NCBI GenBank assembly: GCA_944320775.1
Contig: CALUIV010000027.1
Span: forward strand, 1-40,642
DNA from: an uncultured Paraprevotella sp.
GTDB lineage: Bacteria > Bacteroidota > Bacteroidia > Bacteroidales > Bacteroidaceae
Reading direction: 5' to 3'
Length of the DNA: 40,642 nucleotides
The notes below the pieces were generated by a model, which was given only the letters and a program-made list of their open reading frames with translations, did no database searches and was not told the DNA's origin. This document shows positions 34,321 to 40,642 of this stretch, one piece after another (the first letter of the stretch is position 1; each line of letters opens with the position of its first letter). Both the position numbers and the translations under genes were made by a program.

Positions 34321-34953
34321 ATGAAAACAAAAGTATTTAATTTAATTATCCTCGATGAGAGTGGTTCTATGTATAGCATTAAGAAAGAAGCTATCGACAG
34401 TGTGAATGAAACCATACAGACGATTCGCTCTGCAGAAAGAAAAAATGAAGATCAGGAACATCTTGTATCGTTCGTTACATTCAATGACAGTGTAAAAAAA
34501 GTGTATGATTGTGTTCCCGTTGTTGATGTTCAGGAATTGACATCGGAAATTTATTGTCCGAGTTGTTCGACTGCCCTGTATGATGCAATGGGTACGTCTC
34601 TGAATGAACTTCGTCATCAAGTGACCAATGAAGATCGTGTGTTGGTGACCATTGTTACTGACGGGTATGAGAATGCCTCAAGGGAATACGATGGGAAGGC
34701 TGTCAAGGCATTGGTGGACGAATTAAAGCATAAAGGATGGGTTTTTGCCTATATCGGTGCCAATCACGATGTGGCAAAGGCAGCTGCAACTATTTCAATA
34801 TCAAATACACTGACGTTTAAAACGACTCCGGAGGATACTATGTGTATGTCTGAATGTGTCAATAAGAGTAGGGATAAATTCTATTCTCGTTTGTCTAAAC
34901 CGTATTTTAATGCTGCGGTAGAGAATGAACATTTTTTTGACGATAAAGATTAA
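34321..34953 (+). CDS. von Willebrand factor A domain protein with intact MIDAS
   Basis: 210 residues, essentially one vWA domain, no signal peptide. The metal-ion-dependent adhesion site is complete: D12-x-S14-x-S16 (LDESGSM), T84 (CSTALYDAM) and D114 (VTDGYEN). The C-terminal 40 residues include a possible short helix bundle and an acidic end (FFDDKD). Cytosolic vWA proteins of this size (TerY-like) commonly recruit partners in stress and phage-related gene sets. The stop is 10 nt before the next start, so it is cotranscribed with the lipoprotein. Confidence 0.85.
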   Translation: MKTKVFNLIILDESGSMYSIKKEAIDSVNETIQTIRSAERKNEDQEHLVSFVTFNDSVKKVYDCVPVVDVQELTSEIYCPSCSTALYDAMGTSLNELRHQVTNEDRVLVTIVTDGYENASREYDGKAVKALVDELKHKGWVFAYIGANHDVAKAAATISISNTLTFKTTPEDTMCMSECVNKSRDKFYSRLSKPYFNAAVENEHFFDDKD

Positions 34954-34963
34954 CTTGTAAATA

Positions 34964-35794
34964 ATGAGTATGAGCAAGATTTGTGCCTTTTTATACTGTG
35001 TTTTCACATTAATATGTATTACATCCTGTGATGACCGTCTAAATCTTGAAAAAGGAACGGTTTCGGAAGAAGCAACTAAGATGAGTCCTAAAATCGGGGA
35101 GCTTATTTCTAAAGCCAGACAGGGTGATGTTGAGGCTTATGATGCTTTGGCCGAGTGTTATCGTGACGGAGCAGGTGTTGTGCAGAACGATTTTAATATG
35201 CTGACCATGTATCTGCTCTCTTGCAGAATGAGTGATAGAAATATTGAGGATGTAATCAAATCTCTGGATGACAACAATCCTTTGCGTTTGCTGATTGAGG
35301 TGTTGGATTGTGCTCGTATAGAACAGGCTCCTCAAGAGTTGGTGGCAAAATTAAGAAATGCTTCACCCGCTGATGCGCTAATTTATGGTGCAATCTATAC
35401 CATTGATTGTGAAAATGATACGCTTGGCGCGCTACAACTATTCAAAGAGGCCGTAGAGAAAGGTAGTGATATGGCATGTATATTACAGATTTTTCTATAT
35501 GAACGTTTGGGCTACAAAGATAAAATGGAACAAACTCTTCATGCGTATGCTTATCGATTTCCGGTATTGTATGTAAAGTTGGGAGAACTGAGTTTGCAAC
35601 GTGAAGGCGAAGACGCTTTGGAACAGGCTGCCAAATACTTTAATCTTGCCGATAATTATGGTATGTTGACTGCACGTGGAGCACGTGAACTTTCAGATGT
35701 CTATCGTATGTTAGAAAAAACAGGTCGGATGAAATGTGATCGCCAGGAGATGGATAGGCTTGAAGCTTTAGCGAAAAAAATGAATGGTAATTAA
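34964..35794 (+). CDS. Sel1/TPR-repeat lipoprotein
   Basis: 276 residues. Lipoprotein signal ending CITSC (Cys22). The mature part is alpha-helical, with a Sel1-type unit (ARQGDVEAYDALAECYRDGA) near 47-66 and weaker TPR-like units later (DTLGALQLFKEAVEKGSDMA; ALEQAAKYFNLADNYGMLTA). Such proteins bind partner proteins in the periplasm. Tightly placed between the vWA gene (10 nt) and the WG-repeat gene (12 nt). ATG at 34964 or 34970 are both possible; the spacing does not distinguish them. Confidence 0.75.
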   Translation: MSMSKICAFLYCVFTLICITSCDDRLNLEKGTVSEEATKMSPKIGELISKARQGDVEAYDALAECYRDGAGVVQNDFNMLTMYLLSCRMSDRNIEDVIKSLDDNNPLRLLIEVLDCARIEQAPQELVAKLRNASPADALIYGAIYTIDCENDTLGALQLFKEAVEKGSDMACILQIFLYERLGYKDKMEQTLHAYAYRFPVLYVKLGELSLQREGEDALEQAAKYFNLADNYGMLTARGARELSDVYRMLEKTGRMKCDRQEMDRLEALAKKMNGN

Positions 35795-35806
35795 ATTGTG
35801 TAAATT

Positions 35807-36979
35807 ATGAGAAAAGTGACGTTTAAGGAGTATTTCACCATATTGTTTGGCGGACTGTGGCAGGGCATTGTGTGGGTATTCGGATTATTTGGATATAAGG
35901 ATGAAAGTTCATATGGGAAAGTTTTGAAACGGATTTTTGCATCATGTGCAACAATTTTGGTGGTAATATTTACGGGGTGTATCTTGTTTGCTTTCGCAAA
36001 AGAAGTTGTATATAACGAATTTATAAGACCACGTACGAACAACAGGGTCTGGGAAGAGAAGTATATCAGTAATCATATAGTTTTTCAGGAAATGTTCTAT
36101 TCGGAGAAGAATAGAGTTTTCGATAAAAACAAGCAGAAAGTGCTTCTTGAGGATGTAGATTGGGTCGTGGTTTCTGGCGACAAAGATTCTTTGGCGGTAT
36201 ATGCGAAAAATGGCAAACGTGGTTATATCAATCGATTTACAGGAGAAATTGCCATACCTGAGATCTATACTCGTGCATGGATATTTTCTGAAGGGTTGGC
36301 AGCTGTAGAAAAAGATGGTGAATTATTATTTATTGATCATTCGGGGAAGGTTGTTATTGATAAGGATTTTCAGGTATATTTCGATGATCCTAAATATGGT
36401 TTCAAAAATGGATATTGTATAATAAAGAACCCTGTTGACGGTAAAATGGGATTGATTGACCGGAGGGGTAACTGGGTTTTAAAAGCCGAATATGATAACC
36501 TGTTTAATAATGACGGTTTTTGGCAAGTTGAAAAAGATGGACACGTAGGATTATATACATCTAAAATAGATCTTATGTTTGCTGTAGAGCATACTGCCAT
36601 TTTGGTGGATGACAATATTATTGAAGTTCGTCGCGCTGATCATACAGCGAAAAGATATGACCGTAATGGTAATGTAGTTATTGATTTTGTGATTGATGAG
36701 GTCGATAATTTGCAATATGAAACAACAGAACTTCGTAATGATATGGAATCTTGTGACAGTGAGTTCCTCGATAATAAAATTTATGGGATAGCTAATTGTC
36801 AGCAATATATGGTCAGAAGTGGAACATACAACAATCCTGATTATTATGGCCTGTTGAATCGTCAAGGTAAAATAATAACTCCGCCAATATATACCTCGAT
36901 TAAAGCTATTGATAAAAATCTATACCTTTGTCAGCCTGATGGCGTGATTATCAATGATTATGGAGAAATTGTACAATAG
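35807..36979 (+). CDS. WG-repeat protein with one membrane span
   Basis: 390 residues. An amphipathic or interfacial stretch (11-29) and a helix (43-65, IFASCATILVVIFTGCILFA) precede a large domain with about six WG-type beta repeats: KNGKRGYINRFTGEIAIPEI, KDGELLFIDHSGKVVIDKDF, GKMGLIDRRGNWVLKAEYD, KDGHVGLYTSKI, DYYGLLNRQGKIITPPIY. WG repeats are predicted beta-propeller-like or beta-strand arrays for protein binding. The repeat domain probably faces the periplasm. Last gene of the tight four-gene set and followed by hairpins at 37033-37155. Confidence 0.8.
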   Translation: MRKVTFKEYFTILFGGLWQGIVWVFGLFGYKDESSYGKVLKRIFASCATILVVIFTGCILFAFAKEVVYNEFIRPRTNNRVWEEKYISNHIVFQEMFYSEKNRVFDKNKQKVLLEDVDWVVVSGDKDSLAVYAKNGKRGYINRFTGEIAIPEIYTRAWIFSEGLAAVEKDGELLFIDHSGKVVIDKDFQVYFDDPKYGFKNGYCIIKNPVDGKMGLIDRRGNWVLKAEYDNLFNNDGFWQVEKDGHVGLYTSKIDLMFAVEHTAILVDDNIIEVRRADHTAKRYDRNGNVVIDFVIDEVDNLQYETTELRNDMESCDSEFLDNKIYGIANCQQYMVRSGTYNNPDYYGLLNRQGKIITPPIYTSIKAIDKNLYLCQPDGVIINDYGEIVQ

Positions 36980-37032
36980 TCTTGTAGTTCTTGGAATTTA
37001 TGATTTGATACAACATCCATGCATAGGCCGTT

Positions 37033-37077
37033 CCGTTCATTAATGATACCATATCGGTTTTGGATGTTAATGAATGG
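37033..37077 (+). terminator. Probable terminator of the four-gene set
   Basis: Arms CCGTTCATTAA (37033-37043) and TTAATGAATGG (37067-37077) pair over 11 bp with one G-U, followed by the T-rich TTATTTGGTTTAT. It lies 54 nt after the WG-repeat stop. Confidence 0.5.
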
Positions 37078-37122
37078 TTATTTGGTTTATAGAAGTTTCG
37101 GATTCAGTGTGTACTCGAGAAA

Positions 37123-37155
37123 AAAATCCTGATTTCCAAGCGAAATCGGGATTTT
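37123..37155. terminator. Second hairpin downstream of the four-gene set
   Basis: Arms AAAATCCTGATTT (37123-37135) and AAATCGGGATTTT (37143-37155), one G-U pair, 7-nt loop, flanked by A and T runs on the two sides. Could act on either strand. Confidence 0.6.
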
Positions 37156-37334
37156 ACTGTCCTTTTCTTTTTGTCAGATGTAGAAATTCATCCCTGAAAA
37201 TGATTCACGCAAATCGTTGAGAATAAGTGAAGTATTACATATCGGTGGTTTTTTCATGGGACTCAAAAAAGCCACCGAATCAGCAATTTTTTATTGCATC
37301 AAATTGCCTATTTTTGCGGGCAGTACATAAAGAA

Positions 37335-37368
37335 AAAACCGCTGAAATAACTGTATTTCAGCGGTTTT
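37335..37368 (-). terminator. Left-facing terminator behind the tRNA 3' fragment
   Basis: Perfect 15-bp arms (37335-37349 and 37354-37368), 4-nt loop, followed on the minus strand by TTTTTTCTTT. No protein gene reads into it. It lies 23 nt beyond the tRNA 3' end, the expected place for a tRNA gene terminator. Confidence 0.8.
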
Positions 37369-37391
37369 CATGATTTTTCGTTTTGTAAAAG

Positions 37392-37409
37392 TGGTGCCAC
37401 CAGGAATCG
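37392..37409 (-). other. tRNA 3'-end fragment, probable attachment site of an integrated element
   Basis: Minus strand reads CGATTCCTGGTGGCACCA. This fits tRNA positions 56-73: T-loop end CGATT, T-stem CCTGG, acceptor strand TGGCACC and discriminator A, with CCA not encoded. The 5' T-loop bases and everything upstream do not continue a tRNA, so the body is missing. A 3' fragment followed by an intact terminator is the classic remnant at one end of an element integrated into a tRNA gene. The element would extend to the right, taking in the TIR gene; the full tRNA should lie at its far end, outside the window. Confidence 0.6.
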
Positions 37410-37538
37410 TAATCTAACGATAAGTGGCTGAATATCTTTGATGTAACTTTTAGCTAAAGAAGTAATCTCCCGCTATTGCTCCACCGGAGGCTTGCAATAT
37501 TTTGCAGTGTCTTGCGGAGTCGATTTCCTATTATACGA

Positions 37539-37568
37539 CAAAGGTAACGCTTTATTTTGAAATACAAG
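37539..37568 (-). promoter_or_regulatory. Candidate left-facing promoter inside the element end
   Basis: Minus strand: CTTG (37568-37565), an 18-bp spacer and TACCTTTG (37546-37539), a near-consensus promoter. It faces the tRNA fragment and the terminator at 37335-37368; no gene lies between. Confidence 0.35.
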
Positions 37569-37789
37569 TAGATGCCTTGTGTTTTTGCTCCACCTCGGTG
37601 TGAGATTCATCTTTCTCCTCAAAATCAGGGTTATGGTATTGGCTTTTTCAGCTTAATTAATAAACACAATATGGAAATTCCTTTGACTTGTTAAACAAAA
37701 TATTTGCAACCATTTTTAGAGATAGCCTGCCAAATTAAAAGAAATAACGACAAATATTCTATAAAATACTAGAAATCATATAAATTTAG

Positions 37790-37797
37790 TATTTTTG
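37790..37797 (+). promoter_or_regulatory. -7 element of the TIR gene
   Basis: TATTTTTG at 37790-37797 matches TAnnTTTG. It overlaps a TTG at 37795 that could open the frame, which argues for translation from the ATG at 37840 with a leader of about 35 nt. No clear -33 element. Confidence 0.55.
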
Positions 37798-37839
37798 CAG
37801 AAGGCAAATGACATAATCCATAACATAAATTATCTACAA

Positions 37840-40605
37840 ATGATTGAACAGGAATTTAAATATTTTGCATTTATAAGCTATAGTGGTAAGAATGAAAAAT
37901 GGGCAAAATGGCTTCATTCCCATTTGGAAAATTATCATATTCCAACTGCATTGTGCAAAGAGAATCCTAACATACCTAAAAAAATTCGCCCTGTATTTTG
38001 GTATAGGAAAGATCTTAGTGGTACAAAACTTAAAGAAACTTTGGAAAAGGAACTTGAAGTTTCCCAATACCTGATTGTGATATGTTCACCGGATTCTGCC
38101 AAGTCCGATTGGGTTAATGACGAAGTTAAGTCCTTTATTGCTAAAGGACGGGAAAAATACATCATACCATTTATTGTTGATGGCGTTCCGCATTCTACCG
38201 ATATGAATGAAGAATGCTTTCCTGAAAGTTTAAGAAATCTTTCTAGAGAAGATGAAATTAGAGGTATAAGCATATTGTCAGATGGAAAGCACCATGCTTT
38301 AGTTGATGTGGTGGCGACAATGTTTGGTGTTAGTTTTGATACTTTATGGCAGCGTCATAAGCGCCGGGAAAGAAAGATTAGGAATATTTGGGTTGGCATC
38401 TGTACTCTGATAATAATTTGCAGTTTAGGATTTTGGGATTATACAAGAACAAAAGTAGAATATTATGCAGATTATGTAGATATTTGGGGATTACCGAAAG
38501 GCATAATCCCATTAACAGATGAACAGGTTAGTCATAGAAATGTTTCGTATAGATTTGAATACCATAGGATTCCTTTTGGAGAACATGGATTTTATAAATG
38601 GCGTATTCATAGAATGTCGATGGTGAATTCTAAAGGTGTCTTTTCAAGTTACGTACCTTGCAACCATGAAAACTACTATCCTGTTCAAGAATTTATTTTT
38701 GATGAGGGGCACCTGAAAGAGATTGTCAATAAAGATAAATATAACCGGACAGTAATGCGATATACAATAACGGATGATTATGAGGAAAATCCGGCTTGTT
38801 TGTATGACCTTACCGGCAGGGATGTGAGACAGGAAAGTGGATATCTAAACGCCTCAACAACCGCAATGGATTTCGGAAATGTTATGTTTAACAACAAATC
38901 AAAAATCAAGCGTTTCCATTATACAAGAGATGAGGAGGGATGCATAACAAAGATTACATATCATGCTCATGATGACTCTGATTTGAAGATTAGTGCCATT
39001 AGTGACAATAATAATATATATGGGAGATTATATAAATTGGATTCTCTTGGCCGTATTACCAAGATTACATATATCAATAATGATGGTAATACCATTTCTG
39101 ATAAATCCGGTGTAGCTTCGATTTGTTATTTTTATGGAGATTGGGACGTAAAATCAATAGAATATTATGATATAGACGGACAACTTATATATAATGAACA
39201 GAAATATGCAAGACTTGATAGGAAATTTGATCGATACGGAAATCCAATTGAGGAATTATATAAAGGTGTCGACGGCAAGCTTTGTTATAATTTCAAAAAT
39301 ATATCCCGAAAAGTTATTTCTTATGATGATAATGGATTTCCGATAGAATATAAATGCTTTGATTCAGAAGATAATCTCTCATATTGTACAGATAATTATG
39401 CTATTCAAAAGGTAATATATGATAAAAAAGGCAGACCGGTTAAGTGTTCCTTTTTTGATATTAATGAAGCCCCTTGCTATGATAAGGAAAATATTCATTC
39501 ATTCACATTGAAATATAATTCTAACAACTGTATTTTAGAACAAAGGCATTATGATATATCAGGGAATCCGTGTTATGATAAGTTCTACGGTGTGCATTTT
39601 ATTAAATTAGATTATGATGGCAGTAATTATGAAGTGAAAAGAGAATTTTTTGACGGAAAGTTAAACAGATGCGTGTCTCCTGTTATGAAATTTGCCATAC
39701 AGAAACTGGTTTATGACAAATATCACAATGTCATTTCAGTAAGTTATTTAGATTGTAAAGGAAAACCATGCTATACTGATTACTACAATTCGGAGATTAT
39801 ATGGTCATATGATGCACGTGGAAATGTTATAAAGGTCGAAAACTTGGATGTGAAGGGTAAACCTTGTATTCAGAAAGACGGAGCAGCCACTGTTTTATAT
39901 AAGTGTGATAATTACGGAAATTTGATGGAGCAAAAATATCTTGGAGCTGATGGTCTGCCAATGTATATTAATATGGTTGCTTCAATACAATATGGATACA
40001 CTAACAATGGACTGATTTGTGAAGAAAGGATGTATGATGAAGAGGGGAAATTATGTATGAATAAGGATTGGTATGCCGTAGCCCAATATGAATACGACTC
40101 AAACGGCAATATGATAAAAGAGGCTTTCTTTGATGCTGATTTCCGACCTTGTTACGTTCGCAATTTGGGATATTCCTCAAAGGAAATAAAATATATTAAT
40201 AACAAAGTGTCTGAGATAAAATATTTTGACACCAAGGGGCGTTTGATGCTGAATGCGGAACATTATGCCATATCAAAGTTTGAACATGATAAAAAGGGAA
40301 ATATAATTTCAAAAAAATATTATAATCAAGACGGAACACCGTGTATGACAACAGACCTTATACACTGCTGGTTAAACGAGTATGACAACAGAGGATTGTT
40401 AATTAAGTCAGAGGCTTTTGACGATCAGATGAATCGTTGTGTATGCAGAAACGGATACTCAATTCAGGAGAATGTATACAACGAAAAGGGAATGCTGATA
40501 CAGTATACAAACCTAGATGCCAGCAAGAAAGTGATAAATGCAGATGGAATCGTAGGAAAATATAAAATAAATAGGGTGTCCAGTTCTACGTTCCTAAAAA
40601 CGTAG
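37840..40605 (+). CDS. TIR-domain, single-span membrane protein with a YD/WG-like repeat ectodomain
   Basis: 921 residues from the ATG at 37840. An N-terminal TIR domain (about 6-160) shows FAFISYSGKNEKWAKWLHSH, a RKDLSG box-2-like loop and SDWVNDEV, whose E95 is in the place of the catalytic glutamate of TIR NADases. A basic stretch (QRHKRRERKIR) and one helix (182-199) follow. Residues about 205-330 form a linker domain (YYADYVDIWGLPKGI, FEYHRIPFGEHGFYKWRIHR). The rest is a tandem array with a period near 32 residues, pattern Y-D-x-x-G-N-x(4)-x-x-F-D-x-x-G-x-P-C, related to WG/YD repeats. TIR should be cytosolic and the repeats periplasmic. The array stops mid-unit at NRVSSSTFLKT, so the 3' end may be truncated. 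Strongly AT-rich; lies just inside the putative element. Confidence 0.8.
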   Translation: MIEQEFKYFAFISYSGKNEKWAKWLHSHLENYHIPTALCKENPNIPKKIRPVFWYRKDLSGTKLKETLEKELEVSQYLIVICSPDSAKSDWVNDEVKSFIAKGREKYIIPFIVDGVPHSTDMNEECFPESLRNLSREDEIRGISILSDGKHHALVDVVATMFGVSFDTLWQRHKRRERKIRNIWVGICTLIIICSLGFWDYTRTKVEYYADYVDIWGLPKGIIPLTDEQVSHRNVSYRFEYHRIPFGEHGFYKWRIHRMSMVNSKGVFSSYVPCNHENYYPVQEFIFDEGHLKEIVNKDKYNRTVMRYTITDDYEENPACLYDLTGRDVRQESGYLNASTTAMDFGNVMFNNKSKIKRFHYTRDEEGCITKITYHAHDDSDLKISAISDNNNIYGRLYKLDSLGRITKITYINNDGNTISDKSGVASICYFYGDWDVKSIEYYDIDGQLIYNEQKYARLDRKFDRYGNPIEELYKGVDGKLCYNFKNISRKVISYDDNGFPIEYKCFDSEDNLSYCTDNYAIQKVIYDKKGRPVKCSFFDINEAPCYDKENIHSFTLKYNSNNCILEQRHYDISGNPCYDKFYGVHFIKLDYDGSNYEVKREFFDGKLNRCVSPVMKFAIQKLVYDKYHNVISVSYLDCKGKPCYTDYYNSEIIWSYDARGNVIKVENLDVKGKPCIQKDGAATVLYKCDNYGNLMEQKYLGADGLPMYINMVASIQYGYTNNGLICEERMYDEEGKLCMNKDWYAVAQYEYDSNGNMIKEAFFDADFRPCYVRNLGYSSKEIKYINNKVSEIKYFDTKGRLMLNAEHYAISKFEHDKKGNIISKKYYNQDGTPCMTTDLIHCWLNEYDNRGLLIKSEAFDDQMNRCVCRNGYSIQENVYNEKGMLIQYTNLDASKKVINADGIVGKYKINRVSSSTFLKT

Positions 40606-40616
40606 TACAAAACGCC
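40573..40616. repeat. Nested inverted repeat at the 3' end of the TIR gene
   Basis: Inner arms CTACGTT (40586-40592) and AACGTAG (40599-40605), the latter containing the stop codon. Outer AGGGTG (40573-40578) and CGCCCT (about 40613-40618) pair with one G-U. It could be a terminator or the terminal repeat of an inserted element; the window ends too soon to tell. Confidence 0.4.
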
Positions 40617-40642
40617 CTCGTTATTGTTAATACAATGCTCTT

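Larger units (their letters stand above)
36980..37839. other. Gene-free 0.86-kb region with hairpins and a tRNA 3'-end fragment
   Basis: No convincing gene. It holds, in order: terminators of the WG-repeat operon (37033-37155), an imperfect hairpin with arms 37243-37254 and 37265-37277, a plus-strand -7-like box TATTTTTG at 37309-37316, a perfect 15-bp terminator facing left (37335-37368), a tRNA 3'-end fragment (37392-37409), a left-facing -7-like box TACCTTTG (37546-37539), and the promoter of the TIR gene (37790-37797). Confidence 0.7.

Noticed and set aside
37256-37330. 24-residue plus-strand frame starting MGLKKATESAIFYC
   Set aside because: It overlaps the 3' arm of a hairpin and a promoter-like box; no leader signals and too short to support.
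1-40642. Search by eye for CRISPR arrays, rRNA genes and intact tRNA genes
   Set aside because: No regularly spaced repeats and no complete tRNA cloverleaf or rRNA signature were seen; only the tRNA 3' fragment at 37392-37409 remains.

Overview
The window looks like a chromosomal segment of a gut-type Bacteroidales bacterium (Bacteroides/Parabacteroides-like). The grounds are recurrent promoters of the Bacteroidetes form TTTG-N(about 19-21)-TAnnTTTG, A-rich leaders without Shine-Dalgarno sites, a fused nuoCD in a complex I operon lacking nuoEFG, fimbrillin-like lipoproteins, a Nim-like flavoprotein and a choloylglycine hydrolase. No species can be fixed from sequence alone.

Layout. (1) 1-6.4 kb: tail of an unknown plus-strand gene, a hairpin, then a minus-strand exporter operon (TolC, HlyD, two ABC-2 permeases, no ATPase) and a membrane-anchored coiled-coil protein. 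(2) 6.6-13.6 kb, plus strand: a multidomain secreted GH31 glycosidase with FN3, CBM32, dockerin and cohesin-like parts; an MFS transporter; and a GC-richer pair made of a 57-residue peptide and a fimbrillin/LRR lipoprotein. (3) 13.8-16.4 kb, minus: an EEP-metallophosphatase fusion and a DUF3332 lipoprotein. (4) 16.6-27.7 kb, minus: nuoABCDHIJKLMN (eleven polypeptide functions in ten genes), with a small Cys-rich protein upstream of nuoA. (5) 27.9-32.4 kb: choloylglycine hydrolase (minus), fimbrial-type lipoprotein, Nim-like flavoprotein and HGSNAT/DUF5009-like membrane protein (plus). (6) 32.7-37.0 kb, plus: a NADAR-like/5'-nucleotidase-like fusion with degraded HAD motifs, a 26-bp perfect hairpin, then a tight four-gene set (small membrane protein, vWA protein, Sel1-type lipoprotein, WG-repeat membrane protein). 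(7) 37.0-40.6 kb: a gene-free stretch carrying a tRNA 3'-end fragment with its terminator, which I read as an att site, and then an AT-rich gene for a TIR-transmembrane-YD/WG-like-repeat protein.

How it fits together. The Nuo subunits form the membrane arm and the quinone-reducing connecting module of a complex I whose usual NADH-input module is missing from the locus. The GH31 protein, the fimbrillin lipoproteins and the efflux operon are typical host-associated envelope and glycan functions. The parts most likely to be undescribed are the 32.7-37.0 kb set (cytosolic vWA and NADAR-like proteins beside inner-membrane and lipoprotein partners) and the TIR receptor-like protein just inside the probable integrated element. 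All functional links in regions 6 and 7 are inference.
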